DNA of 64,000 bases from Rhodospirillales bacterium (GTDB taxonomy: Bacteria > Pseudomonadota > Alphaproteobacteria > Rhodospirillales > Defluviicoccaceae), in contig JADJQT010000001.1 in NCBI GenBank assembly GCA_016712595.1, positions 1,168,501 through 1,232,500 of the forward strand, given 5' to 3'. Shown here piece after piece: positions 34,068 to 43,697 of this stretch; the stretch's first letter is position 1; every line of letters begins with the position of its first letter. The position numbers were made by a program, and so were the translations under genes. The notes beneath the pieces are model-generated. The model did no database searches and was not told the DNA's origin. It saw only the letters and a program-made list of their open reading frames with translations.

Positions 34068-36383
34068 TCACTTTGGCCCTCGCCGGGCGAAGGCGCGCGG
34101 CTTGACCTTGCGCAGGCGACGCGCCCGCTCGGCCCGCAATCGCGATGCCTCGACGAGAATTTCCTGACAAGGCCGGCCGCGCGAGCCGCGTGATGGGCGG
34201 CGCTGCACGTAGGTGCCGTCCGGCTGCATATCCCAAACGCTTCGCTGATCGCTCATCTGGGTTTCAAACAACGCATGCAATTCCTTGCGCAAGCTGTGAT
34301 TTTCGATCGGAACGAGAATTTCCACCCGGCTCTCGAGGTTGCGCGACATGGTGTCGGCGGAGCCGATGAAGTATTCCTCATCGCCGCCGTTGCGGAAGTA
34401 GTAGATGCGCGCGTGTTCGAGGAAGCGGCCGACAACACTGACCACCGTGATCGTATCAGAAATTCCTGCGAGGCCGGGGCGAAGCCGGCAGGTATCGCGA
34501 ATGATCAGTTCAACCTTGACGCCGGCTTGCGAGGCGCGGTAGAGGGATTCGACAATGTCGATGTCCTCGAGCGCATTCGCCTTGAAGCGGATCAGGCCAG
34601 GCGAGTCCAGTGAATGACCGGCGATTTCGCGATCAATCTTCGCCAGTAGCCCTTTCTTCATTAAGTGTGGCGCGGCGAGTATCTTTCGGTAACTGTGCGC
34701 CGGGCGGCAGCCGGTCGTCAGATAATTAAACAATTCACTGAGATCGACGCCGATATCCTTGTCGCAGGTCAGAAGGCCGAGGTCGCAATAAAGGCGCGCC
34801 GTGCCCGCGTGGTAATTGCCGGTGCCGATGTGCACGTAGCGACGCAGCCCGTTGTAATCGCGGCGGATGACGAGGATCGCCTTTGCATGTGTCTTCAGGC
34901 CGAGCACGCCGTACGTCACATGGATGCCCGCTTCTTCCAGGCGGCTCGCCCAGCGCAGGTTGGCCGCCTCGTCAAAGCGCGCTTTCAGCTCCACGTTTAC
35001 CGCCACCTGTTTGCCGTTCTCGGCCGCGTCAATCAGGTAATCGATGATCATCGTCGATTTCGAGGTGCGATAGAGCGTCATCTTGATCGCCAGCACCTTG
35101 GGGTCCTCGGCGGCTTCACGGACGAAGCGAACCACCGAGGTTGCGAATGATTCGTAAGGGTGGTGCAGCAGGATCGGGCCATTCTCGCGAATGATATGGA
35201 ATATGCTGTCGTTATCCTGGAGCTTGACGTTATCGATCGGCTGATGGCTGGCATCGTGAAGCTGCGGAATGTCGAGGCGCACGAGATCCCACAGGTCGCG
35301 CATGCCGATCATGACGTCCGTCTCGTAAACATCGAGGTCCTCGTCGAGGCCGAGTTCCGCCGCCAGCATCCCACGGTGATTGGTGCTGATTCCGGATTCA
35401 ACCTCGAGGCGGACGATGGGCGCGAACTTGCGGTCACGCAGTTCCGCTTCGATCATCTGCACCAGATCGTCCGCCTGCTCCTCGCCGCGTTCCGTGTTCG
35501 AGTTGCGCGTCACCCGGAAGAACTCGACAGAGGCGATTTCCATGCCGGGGAAGAGGTCTTCGAGGCAATTTCCCATCACGTCCTCGAGCAGGACGAAATG
35601 GTTCTCGTTGCCCACCTTCAAGAACCGCGGCACGCCCCCGCCGACGGGGACCTTGACGCGCGCCATCGTCGTCTGGCGCTCCTTGGGAAAGCGCAAGGTG
35701 ACGAGCAGGTTGAGGGAAAGATTGGAGATGAACGGAAAGGGATGCGCCGGGTCCATCGCCAGCGGAGTGATCAGCGGAAAGATGTTGTCCTGATAGTGGG
35801 CGCGAATGCTGTCCTGCTGCGCGGACTCAAGGGCCGAGAACGGAATGATGCGGATGTTGGCGTGCTCCAGATCGACAAGCAGATCGAGATAAACCTCGCG
35901 CTGCTGGCGCCGGAACTCCGCCATGACGATGCGGCACTCGTCGAGTTGCTGACCCGGCGTCCGCCCATCGACACTGAGCCTGTGGACGCCTGCGCCGATC
36001 TGTTGTTTCAAGCCGCCGACACGCTTCATGAAGAACTCGTCCATGTTGCCGGCGGCGATCGCCAGAAACTTGACGCGCTCGAGCAGTGGGGTGCGCTTGT
36101 CGCGGGCCTCATTCAGCACGCGAAAGTTGAACTGAAGCCATGTCAGCTCGCGATTGAGATAAAGCTCGTAGGCCCGCAAGTTGACGGCGGGCGATTTCTC
36201 CGCCGTCGAATCGGACGCCACATCGAACGCCACATCGAACGCGATCCGCGAGTTATCCAGTGACGGCAGTTCGATCGTCGCCTCGTCGTTCGTCTCGCTG
36301 CTCTCGGTCGCAACGACGACAAACTCGTGCAATCCTTCGTCGTCGATGATCGACGGATCCGGCTTGCTCGGCGTATCGCTCAT
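34068..36383 (-). CDS. ppk: Polyphosphate kinase PPK1
   Basis: This enzyme of about 771 residues makes inorganic polyphosphate from ATP at the membrane. After an acidic N-terminal leader (~60 residues), the N domain (YLNRELTWLQFNFRVLNEARDKRTPLLERVKFLAIAAGNMDEFFM) is followed by two phospholipase-D-like catalytic domains. The phosphorylated histidine region reads LKTHAKAILVIRRDYNGLRRYVHIGTGNYHAGTARLYCDLGLLT, and the second site has EEYFIGSADTMSRNLESRVEILVPI. The ATG at 36383 (MSDTPSK) has GGAG upstream; a GTG at 36407 overlapping the PPK2 stop is also possible. Confidence 0.95.
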   Translation of the reverse strand: MSDTPSKPDPSIIDDEGLHEFVVVATESSETNDEATIELPSLDNSRIAFDVAFDVASDSTAEKSPAVNLRAYELYLNRELTWLQFNFRVLNEARDKRTPLLERVKFLAIAAGNMDEFFMKRVGGLKQQIGAGVHRLSVDGRTPGQQLDECRIVMAEFRRQQREVYLDLLVDLEHANIRIIPFSALESAQQDSIRAHYQDNIFPLITPLAMDPAHPFPFISNLSLNLLVTLRFPKERQTTMARVKVPVGGGVPRFLKVGNENHFVLLEDVMGNCLEDLFPGMEIASVEFFRVTRNSNTERGEEQADDLVQMIEAELRDRKFAPIVRLEVESGISTNHRGMLAAELGLDEDLDVYETDVMIGMRDLWDLVRLDIPQLHDASHQPIDNVKLQDNDSIFHIIRENGPILLHHPYESFATSVVRFVREAAEDPKVLAIKMTLYRTSKSTMIIDYLIDAAENGKQVAVNVELKARFDEAANLRWASRLEEAGIHVTYGVLGLKTHAKAILVIRRDYNGLRRYVHIGTGNYHAGTARLYCDLGLLTCDKDIGVDLSELFNYLTTGCRPAHSYRKILAAPHLMKKGLLAKIDREIAGHSLDSPGLIRFKANALEDIDIVESLYRASQAGVKVELIIRDTCRLRPGLAGISDTITVVSVVGRFLEHARIYYFRNGGDEEYFIGSADTMSRNLESRVEILVPIENHSLRKELHALFETQMSDQRSVWDMQPDGTYVQRRPSRGSRGRPCQEILVEASRLRAERARRLRKVKPRAFARRGPK

Positions 36384-36403
36384 CCTGACTTCTCCAGTTG
36401 GTT

Positions 36404-37981
36404 TCACTGCGTCGGCGGCGGGCCCGCCGTCTCGCTGCGCGCGATTCCCGCGCCGAGGCGCTCGACGACGGTGCTTAAGACCTTGATGCGGGAAAAGCGC
36501 TTATCGTTCGCTTCGACGAGGGTCCACGGTGCCGATGTCGTCGACGTATGCTCGATCATGTCGTCAACGGCGGCTTCGTACATGTCCCACTTCTCCCGGT
36601 TCCGCCAGTCTTCGTCCGTCAGCTTCCAGCGCTTGTAGGCGGTTCCCTCCCGGGCCTGGAAGCGGGCGAGCTGCTCGTCCTTGGTGATGTGGAACCAGAA
36701 CTTGCACAGTACGATGCCATGGCAGATGAGCTGGTCCTCGAACTCGTTGATCTCAGCGTAGGCGCGCTTCCATTCGTTGTCCGTAGCGAAGCCCTCGACA
36801 CGCTCGACAAGGACGCGGCCGTACCAGCTGCGATCAAAAATCGTCATCCGGCCAGCGCGGGACAGGTGCCGCCAAAAGCGCCAGAGGTAGTGTTGCGCCC
36901 GTTCCTCGTCGGTGGGCGCGGCGATGGGGATGACTTCGTAGTCGCGGGCGTCGAGCGCCGCGACAATCCGTCGCACCGCGCCGCCCTTGCCGGCGGCGTC
37001 CCAGCCCTCGAAGACCAGAAGTGACGAAATGCCGAGTTCCTTCGCCCGGCGGCAGTTATGGTTCAACTTGCCCTGAAATTCCTCGAGACGCTTCTCGTAG
37101 GGCTTCTTGTCCATCGCCTGGGTGACATCGAGCCGGCTGAGAACGCTGACCCGCGGCAGTTGGATGGTCTTCGTCGCCGTCTCCACCATATCGGGCTCTT
37201 CGGGAGGTATGCCCTCGGGCTCGGCGCGAACGCGCGCCCGGAGTTCGTCGGCGACCCTTGCGTGCAGTTCGATCTCCTCGAGGTGGTGGTGGATCGCATC
37301 GAGGATGGACTTGCCGACAGTCAGGCTGCGGTATCGCTTGTCGGCGCCCTCGACGATCTGCCACGACGCCCGGCCAGTCGATGTGCGCCGGATGGTGCGC
37401 TCTGCGGCGGCGATGAACTTCTCGTAGAGATGCCAATGATCCCAGTCGCTCTTGTTTACCCGCCACCGTGTCAGTGGATTGGCCTCGAGCTTGGTCAGCC
37501 GATCCTTTTGCGCCTGTTTGCCGAGATGCATCCAGTATTTTAGAATCAGCGCGTTGTCGTCCGTCAGGCAGCGCTCGAAGGCGATGATGCGATCAAGCGC
37601 CGCGTCGAATTCGGCCTCGCTCGTCTGGCCGTAGACCCGGTCGAGGATGGGGCGCGAGTACCAGCAGCGCAAAAACAGCCCGATCCGCCCCTTGCGTGGC
37701 AAATCGCGCCAGTACCGCCAGTATTCTGGACGTTCGGCCATTTCGTCCGAGGGCGGACCGTAGGCGCGCGTGATCAACCAGCGCGGATCGAGCCATTCGT
37801 TCAGAAGATTGATCGTCTCGATCTTACCGCCCTTGTCGACACCGCCGAAGACGATGATCACCGGAAATGGCGCCGTCCTGAGTTGCTGCTGAACCTCGAG
37901 CAGGCCAGCGCGCAGTTGCGGTACGGCGGTATGATATTCGTCCTTGGGCACGCAACGCCCGAGTTCCGCTGTCCTAAACAT
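36404..37981 (-). CDS. pap: Two-domain PPK2 (polyphosphate:AMP phosphotransferase, Pap type)
   Basis: This protein of about 525 residues has two tandem PPK2 domains. The C-terminal one has intact motifs (FEGWDAAGKGGAVRRIVAALD and the Walker B IFDRSWYGRVLVERVEGF). In the N-terminal one the Walker A is altered (FGGVDKGGKIETINLL) and the Walker B aspartate is Leu (LFLRCWYSRP), so it is probably structural. Two-domain PPK2 enzymes convert AMP to ADP with polyphosphate. I prefer ATG 37981 (MFRTAELG); a GTG at 38038 is possible. It lies 20 bases upstream of ppk1, a pairing that joins polyphosphate synthesis and use. Confidence 0.92.
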   Translation of the reverse strand: MFRTAELGRCVPKDEYHTAVPQLRAGLLEVQQQLRTAPFPVIIVFGGVDKGGKIETINLLNEWLDPRWLITRAYGPPSDEMAERPEYWRYWRDLPRKGRIGLFLRCWYSRPILDRVYGQTSEAEFDAALDRIIAFERCLTDDNALILKYWMHLGKQAQKDRLTKLEANPLTRWRVNKSDWDHWHLYEKFIAAAERTIRRTSTGRASWQIVEGADKRYRSLTVGKSILDAIHHHLEEIELHARVADELRARVRAEPEGIPPEEPDMVETATKTIQLPRVSVLSRLDVTQAMDKKPYEKRLEEFQGKLNHNCRRAKELGISSLLVFEGWDAAGKGGAVRRIVAALDARDYEVIPIAAPTDEERAQHYLWRFWRHLSRAGRMTIFDRSWYGRVLVERVEGFATDNEWKRAYAEINEFEDQLICHGIVLCKFWFHITKDEQLARFQAREGTAYKRWKLTDEDWRNREKWDMYEAAVDDMIEHTSTTSAPWTLVEANDKRFSRIKVLSTVVERLGAGIARSETAGPPPTQ

Positions 37982-38115
37982 TTTCTGATCCCTGTCGTTG
38001 GCACGTATGCTAAACGTTCCTACCCCTGTTGTCTCCACCAGGGTGTTCGCGCTTTACTGGCGTGATAGGCACAAAGCCTAGGTTTGAAAGACTCTGAACG
38101 AGCATTGGGAGCGAC

Positions 38116-39690
38116 ATGGCGGGAGCGGACAGCGATCCTCATACACGTGACCCGGAGGGGCCTGCGCGGGTGTTGGACGCGTGCGGCGAGGGCAAGCCGT
38201 ACGGACGCGGTGATGACGACCGTCCGGTCCCCGGCCGTGTCGGCGTCGTCGACATTGGCTCCAATACCGTGCGTCTCGTCGTCTACGACGTCCCGACACG
38301 GCTGCCGATTCCGATCTTCAACGAAAAAGCGCAGTGCGCGCTCGGCGCCGGTCTCGGGCAGACCGGGCGGCTCAACCCCAAAGGCATCGACGAAGCCCGG
38401 CGCAGCCTGCTGCGCTTCGTGCGCCTCGCCCGGGCGATGGGAATCGAGCGGCTGGAACTGGTGGCGACGGCCGCCGTTCGCGACGCTGTTGACGGTCCGG
38501 CCTTTGTCGCCCGCATCGAGGAAACCTGCGGGTTTCCGGTCCACGTTCTGTCCGGCGCCGAAGAGGCGCGTCTTGCCGCGGTCGGTCTGCTCAACGGCAC
38601 ACCCAACGCCGACGGCATGCTGGGCGATCTTGGCGGCGGCAGCCTTGATCTGGTCAGTCTCGAAAAGGGCGAGGTCGGGCGCTTCGCCACCTTGCCCGGC
38701 GGTCACTTGCGCGTCGGCGAGGAATCGGGCGGTGACCGGGCAAAGGCGCGGGCCATCCTCGACGAGAGGCTCGCCGACGTGCCATGGCTCAAAGACATCG
38801 GCGGGCGCACGATCTTTTGCGTCGGCGGTTCGTGGCGGGCGTTGGCCCGTGTCTTCATCGACCAGACGCATCATCCCCTGCATGTCGTCGACAATTATAC
38901 CATCGGTTTTTTCCAGGCGCGCAAACTGGCCGAACTGATCGCAAGCCTCAGCTTGAACACGCTCGAGCGACTGCCCGGCGTGGCGGCGGCGCGCCAGCAG
39001 ACACTGCCGTTCGCGGCGGCGGCGCTGTCCGCGCTGTTGCACGCGGCCAAGCCGAAAGAAGTGGTGTTCTCGGCCTATGGCATGCGCGAGGGCCAGATGC
39101 TGGAACTGCTGCCAACGGCGATGCGTCGCCAGGACCCGTTGATCAGCGCCTGCGAGATGGCAGCGGAGAGAACGAGCCGGTTTTCGATCAGCGGCGCGGA
39201 GATGCTCGACTGGCTCAGCCCGCTGTTCTTGCAGGAGACCCCGGGTGAACGCCGGCTGCGTCTGGCGACCTGCCTGCTCAGCGACATCGGCTGGAGCGAG
39301 CATCCAGACTATCGGGCGCTACACGCCTATCATCGGGTGCTGCGAATCCCATACCCCGGTCTCTCCCATTCCGATCGCGCGGAAACGGCGCTGGCGACCT
39401 TGATCCGCTATGGCGGCAACGAAGACGATCACATGGCCGCGCCGGTGCGCACGCTTCTCGACGAGCGGCGCCTCGCCCGGGCACGTATGACCGGGCTCGG
39501 CCTGCGTCTCGCCCATACTCTGTCCGGGGGCGCCCCCGGCCTTCTGTCTCAGACACGGTTGCGGCTAACCGAGAGGACGCTGACGCTTGATGTACCGAGC
39601 GACGGCGCGGCTTTCCTCAGCGAGGCCGTCGAACGCCGCTTTACCCGCCTCGCCCGCGCCATCGGGGTCAAGCCAACGTTCGTCGCCTGA
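38116..39690 (+). CDS. ppx: Exopolyphosphatase / pppGpp phosphatase (Ppx/GppA family)
   Basis: This protein of 524 residues has the sugar-kinase/Hsp70-like fold. The phosphate-1 motif is GVVDIGSNTVRLVVYD, and the middle part carries VLSGAEEARLAAVG and LGDLGGGSLDLVSLE, all Ppx/GppA signatures. The C-terminal part (~330-524) carries the HD-like helical domain. It would remove terminal phosphates from polyphosphate and/or hydrolyse pppGpp. It is read divergently from the ppk genes with a ~130-base gap, so the locus is a polyphosphate module. A GGGAGCG site precedes the ATG. Confidence 0.93.
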   Translation: MAGADSDPHTRDPEGPARVLDACGEGKPYGRGDDDRPVPGRVGVVDIGSNTVRLVVYDVPTRLPIPIFNEKAQCALGAGLGQTGRLNPKGIDEARRSLLRFVRLARAMGIERLELVATAAVRDAVDGPAFVARIEETCGFPVHVLSGAEEARLAAVGLLNGTPNADGMLGDLGGGSLDLVSLEKGEVGRFATLPGGHLRVGEESGGDRAKARAILDERLADVPWLKDIGGRTIFCVGGSWRALARVFIDQTHHPLHVVDNYTIGFFQARKLAELIASLSLNTLERLPGVAAARQQTLPFAAAALSALLHAAKPKEVVFSAYGMREGQMLELLPTAMRRQDPLISACEMAAERTSRFSISGAEMLDWLSPLFLQETPGERRLRLATCLLSDIGWSEHPDYRALHAYHRVLRIPYPGLSHSDRAETALATLIRYGGNEDDHMAAPVRTLLDERRLARARMTGLGLRLAHTLSGGAPGLLSQTRLRLTERTLTLDVPSDGAAFLSEAVERRFTRLARAIGVKPTFVA

Positions 39691-39809
39691 GTTCGCGGCC
39701 TGAGCGGACCCGAGCGACGCCCGCGCTGCCCGCAAGGCGGGGGGAGAGGCTCGCCCCCGTCCCACCCGGCGCGGTTCATCTGCCTGCGGCCGTGGCGCCG
39801 CGCGTCTGC

Positions 39810-41204
39810 TCAGCGACGCGGCGTGAACGTGCAGGACGACGGCGCGTCCGGCGCGGTTACGCCCGCGGGCACAATCTCGACGATCATCACCTCGTCGGGA
39901 ACATCGAGGCTGAGCGACGTTGGCGCATCATGAACCGACTTCGGCTTGCGGCCACCATCGGCGTCGCCATCAAGCGCCGACGGCAGATAGGTCCGCGCGC
40001 TGGCAATCTTCTCGTCGAAGGTCAGCGTGACCGGTACGTTCGGAGCATTCCATTCACGCGCCCGCAGCGCATTGGTTAATTTGGGTTGCTCGTAGCTCGC
40101 GACCTCCTGCCAGAGCACGAGATCGAAGACACCGGAGCGCTTTTGCAAGAGGAACGACTGGACGTTGGCGCCGCCGGACAAGGACGCCTTCAGAGTACGG
40201 GTCGATAGTTCGGCATCGTCGTCACAGAGAATTTGCATCATGTTGCGCACCGCATAGAAGGACGGCTTGCGTGTCAGGTCGTTGCCGATCAGGCCAAAAT
40301 GCAGTTGCGGATTGGCATTGCCGGGGTCGTCGCCGTGATCGGCGAGCTGGAAGATGTACGCCCGCTTGACGTCGTGCTCGAAGATCGAGGCCAGCGCGCG
40401 CGCCAGATATTTTGCCCTGGCGCGTTCCGTGAACGGGTGGGATTGCCACTTGTTCATCGCCGTCTGCCAACCAAACTCGGAGAAGATGACCGGCTGGCCG
40501 GGATTGACGATGCCGGCCAGCCGGATCATGTCGGTGATCACGGCGCCCATCGGCCGTTCGCCGGTATACGCGTGCATGTTGCCGAGATTGGTGACGGCAG
40601 ACAGGTTTCCCAGTTGCTGGAAGAGTTCGGTCGAATTCTCCGCCAGCGACGGGGAGGCGATCGGAATGCCGCGGGTGGCGGAATTTCCGTTCACCACCTG
40701 ATTGACCGTGGTCATATAACTGCGCAGGTCCTGTGCCCAGTTGCTGTTGCCGCCGGTCTTATCCGTCCAATTGTATTCGTTCGGACCCTCGAACGAATCG
40801 ATGGCGTCCGGTCCCAGCTTGCTGACCACCGCCTCGATGTAAGCCGGCACCGCTGCAGCGTCGAGCTCACGCGTGGCGAAGTCTGCTCCCGGCACATTAT
40901 CAACGACGGCATCCAGCCGCATGCCGAGGTCGGAATTCAGCTCGGCGACCTTATCGATGGTGTACTTGTTCGAAGGCATCGTGCGCAGGTGCCTGATGCC
41001 GAGCTCGCTGAGCCCATCCTTGAGATTATCGAACGATGTCCCGTAGATCGTATTGCGCCGCCCGAGCTGGGCGCAGACGCCGAATGAATTGACGAAATCG
41101 TAGGCCGGGCGCGCACGAATATCCGCCGAGGCGGGATGAGATCCATTTATCGTGGCAAGGGCGATGCCGACGGCCAGAGCGGCCAGAGTCCCGCGTCGTC
41201 GCAT
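39810..41204 (-). CDS. Secreted TIM-barrel glycosidase-like protein
   Basis: This protein of 464 residues has a Sec signal peptide (LAALAVGIALATINGSHPASA). The single-domain barrel shows the clan A glycosidase pattern: an acid/base candidate Glu in SFEGPNEYNW and a nucleophile candidate Glu in PVIFSEFGWQTAMN. The C-terminal ~100 residues form a beta-rich domain (VPVTLTFDEKIASARTYLPS). It resembles periplasmic or secreted glycosyl hydrolases of the GH5/GH39-like set, but I cannot assign the family or sugar. It is convergent with ppx (120-base gap). Function unknown. Confidence 0.75.
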   Translation of the reverse strand: MRRRGTLAALAVGIALATINGSHPASADIRARPAYDFVNSFGVCAQLGRRNTIYGTSFDNLKDGLSELGIRHLRTMPSNKYTIDKVAELNSDLGMRLDAVVDNVPGADFATRELDAAAVPAYIEAVVSKLGPDAIDSFEGPNEYNWTDKTGGNSNWAQDLRSYMTTVNQVVNGNSATRGIPIASPSLAENSTELFQQLGNLSAVTNLGNMHAYTGERPMGAVITDMIRLAGIVNPGQPVIFSEFGWQTAMNKWQSHPFTERARAKYLARALASIFEHDVKRAYIFQLADHGDDPGNANPQLHFGLIGNDLTRKPSFYAVRNMMQILCDDDAELSTRTLKASLSGGANVQSFLLQKRSGVFDLVLWQEVASYEQPKLTNALRAREWNAPNVPVTLTFDEKIASARTYLPSALDGDADGGRKPKSVHDAPTSLSLDVPDEVMIVEIVPAGVTAPDAPSSCTFTPRR

Positions 41205-41342
41205 TCTTGGTCCTTTCCGTCGAGGGTAGAAATCCGCTCTCGCTAGCCTATCGCCGGTTTATGGCGACGCCTCGTCGAGGAAATGTCCCACGCGCGGCGC
41301 GGTTCCCGTCCCCCCGGGCGGATCCGAGGATCGCTGGCTCGT

Positions 41343-42482
41343 TCACCCGTCGAGCGCAAAGACATCGGCGAGCACTGCTGCAGGCGGTGCTCCGAGCGGC
41401 CCGGCGGGCTGATCATAGACCACCATGACCGCGCGGCGTCCACGCCAGAGGAGGGGCGTGATCCCCTCCGCTCGAGCGCCTTGGGCCGAGAACGGCAAAT
41501 CGCAGACCCGGGCCAACTGCCCATCGTCGCACGTGTTCGCGCTGTTGTTCGCCAATGAGACCGCCTCGTGAAGCCGGTAAAGCCGCTGCGGTGCGGCATA
41601 TGTCATGGTCGGGCCTGCGAGAATCAAGAGGTCGCCCTCATCGCGGGCAAGGTCGCGAATGCCGAGGCCGCCGAGGTCGAGAAAATGCTTACAGTACGTC
41701 CGCTTGTGCCCGAGGTTGCCAAGGGTCAACAGGCCGCGCCCCTGTTCCGCGGGTTCAATTTGCAAAAGAATTGCCCAGCCGCGCAGGACCGGTCCACGCA
41801 GGCCGAGAAACAGACGCCGGCCAAACACGGCGAGTCCCTCAATGTCAAGGCCGTTGTCCTTGCCCGGAAGCGGCAGGGTCTCGGTGCCGCGACCATCGCC
41901 ACCCGGGCGCAGAAACAGGCCCAGGTGCTTGTCCTCTCGCAGGGCTTCGATCAGCACGTTGCCGCCGGTCCCATCGGCCAGGCGCGCCGCCGCCGTCTCG
42001 CGCAATGATGCCCCAACCGAAGCGGTTGCATGCGCCGGAATGCCGTGGTGCAGCGGGATGCGCGCGAGGAGGTAGCGATTGGCGTCGCGTTCGACTTCGT
42101 GAAGATGGCGGTGAACGTCGGCGAGACTGCCCGCGTCCGGTCGCTGGCGCTTGGTGGCGTGCGATCCCGTGAGCCACAGCGCGTCATCCTCGCAAGCGAG
42201 GCCCTCGATGTCCGCTTCGCTTTCCCGTTCATCGTTTCCGTCAAGCATGCGGACGAAATCGCCGATGGCAAACGATTGCGGCGCGGTGAAATTGCCCGCT
42301 TCGTCGGGCGCAAGCCGGATCAGCCTGTTGCGTGCATCTTGACGCTCGTCGGACGCAAGCCACAGGGCTCCATCACCGGCGAAGGTTACCGCTGATAGGT
42401 TTCCTATCCTATCCGCCATTGCGCCGGTGCTTTCCCCGCCCAAGGTCAGCAGCGAGCGCCCGAGTAATAGCGCCTCCATCAT
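41343..42482 (-). CDS. DUF3616 family protein (beta-propeller-like)
   Basis: This protein of about 379 residues has repeats of the DUF3616 type: LSAVTFAGDGALWLASDERQ, DIEGLACEDDALWLTGSHATKR, LDIEGLAVFGRRLFLGLRGPVLRGWAILLQI, and LGIRDLARDEGDLLILAGPTMTY. This suggests a beta-propeller fold. It has no signal peptide in the chosen form. The start is taken as ATG 42482 (MMEALLLGRSLL), preceded by GGAATTGGGGGG. The open frame continues to a GTG at 42572 with no ribosome site. Function unknown. It is read toward the glycosidase gene and divergently from msrP. Confidence 0.8.
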   Translation of the reverse strand: MMEALLLGRSLLTLGGESTGAMADRIGNLSAVTFAGDGALWLASDERQDARNRLIRLAPDEAGNFTAPQSFAIGDFVRMLDGNDERESEADIEGLACEDDALWLTGSHATKRQRPDAGSLADVHRHLHEVERDANRYLLARIPLHHGIPAHATASVGASLRETAAARLADGTGGNVLIEALREDKHLGLFLRPGGDGRGTETLPLPGKDNGLDIEGLAVFGRRLFLGLRGPVLRGWAILLQIEPAEQGRGLLTLGNLGHKRTYCKHFLDLGGLGIRDLARDEGDLLILAGPTMTYAAPQRLYRLHEAVSLANNSANTCDDGQLARVCDLPFSAQGARAEGITPLLWRGRRAVMVVYDQPAGPLGAPPAAVLADVFALDG

Positions 42483-42704
42483 CCCCCCAATTCCGCTTGA
42501 AACGCTAAGCCGCAAGCGCGGATCCGGACCTTCCTCCACGCCTGTCGGCAGGAGATACCGGTTGCCGATCACGGCGTTTTTAATCGTTTCGTGCTATGGG
42601 AACCATACATTGATGATGAGGCCGACGTCCCGTATTTCACCTTATGTGAATGAAACCGGCGCGCGGGTTTCGAAGACATCGCCAAATGCGGCTGGAGGCA
42701 AATA

Positions 42705-43697
42705 ATGCTGCTGAGATTCCGCGATCGAGGCGACGTTGCGTCGTCTGAAATCACCCCGAAGCGGGCCTATCTCGACCGGCGCCGGTTTATCGCCGCGGCG
42801 GCGGGACTGGGTGTTGGATCGGCGCTCGCCGGACTGGCGAAGGCGGCTGCACCACAGGCGACGCCGGCGGAAGGATCGGGCGCATCAAGCGGTACGCCGC
42901 GCGGCCTGCTCAGCGGTGCCGTCAAGGGGCCGTTCGGAACCGACGAGACACCGACACCGGTGGAGGCGGCGACCCACTACAATAACTTCTACGAATTCGG
43001 GACCGGGAAAGAGGACCCCGCTCAACTCGCCGACAGCCTTAAGGCGCGTCCGTGGAGCGTGACGATCGATGGGCTGTGCGCCAAGCCGGCGACGCTCGAC
43101 GTCGACGAGATCATCAAGGCGAACCGGCTGGAGGAGCGGACCTATCGCATGCGCTGTGTCGAAGCGTGGTCGATGGTCATCCCCTGGGTTGGCGTTCCCT
43201 TCGCCGATATCGTCAAGCGCGCCGAGCCGCTCGGCAGCGCCAAGTTCGTCGCCATGCAAACGCTGCTCGATCCGAAGCAGATGCCGGGGCAACGGCGCGG
43301 GGTGCTCGACTGGCCATACAAGGAGGGATTGCGCCTCGACGAGGCGATGCACCCGCTCACCTTGCTTGCCGTCGGTCTCTATGGGGAGGTTCTGCCGAAC
43401 CAGAACGGAGCGCCGATCCGGCTAGTGACACCGTGGAAGTACGGCTTCAAGGGGATCAAGTCGATCGTTCGCATCAGCTTTGTCGAGGAGATGCCGGCGA
43501 CGGCGTGGAACCTTCAGGCGCCGTACGAGTACGGCTTTTACGCCAACGTCAATCCCGATGTTGATCATCCGCGCTGGAGCCAGAAGCGTGAGCGGCGGAT
43601 CGGCGAATTCTTTCGCCGCGAGACGCTGCCGTTCAACGGCTACGGCGAGCAGGTCGCGAGTCTTTATTCCGGGATGGACCTGCGCAAGTGGTTCTAG
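42705..43697 (+). CDS. msrP: Protein-methionine-sulfoxide reductase catalytic subunit MsrP (YedY)
   Basis: This is a periplasmic molybdopterin enzyme of 330 residues that repairs methionine sulfoxide in envelope proteins. A twin-arginine signal (LDRRRFIAAAAGLGVG) leads to a Pro/Ala-rich linker and the sulfite-oxidase-fold domain. The Mo-ligating cysteine lies in YRMRCVEAWSMVIPW. Segments such as THYNNFYEFGTGKEDP and TPWKYGFKGIKSIVRI are diagnostic. It is followed by msrQ with a 10-base overlap, so the two are translationally coupled. Confidence 0.95.
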   Translation: MLLRFRDRGDVASSEITPKRAYLDRRRFIAAAAGLGVGSALAGLAKAAAPQATPAEGSGASSGTPRGLLSGAVKGPFGTDETPTPVEAATHYNNFYEFGTGKEDPAQLADSLKARPWSVTIDGLCAKPATLDVDEIIKANRLEERTYRMRCVEAWSMVIPWVGVPFADIVKRAEPLGSAKFVAMQTLLDPKQMPGQRRGVLDWPYKEGLRLDEAMHPLTLLAVGLYGEVLPNQNGAPIRLVTPWKYGFKGIKSIVRISFVEEMPATAWNLQAPYEYGFYANVNPDVDHPRWSQKRERRIGEFFRRETLPFNGYGEQVASLYSGMDLRKWF

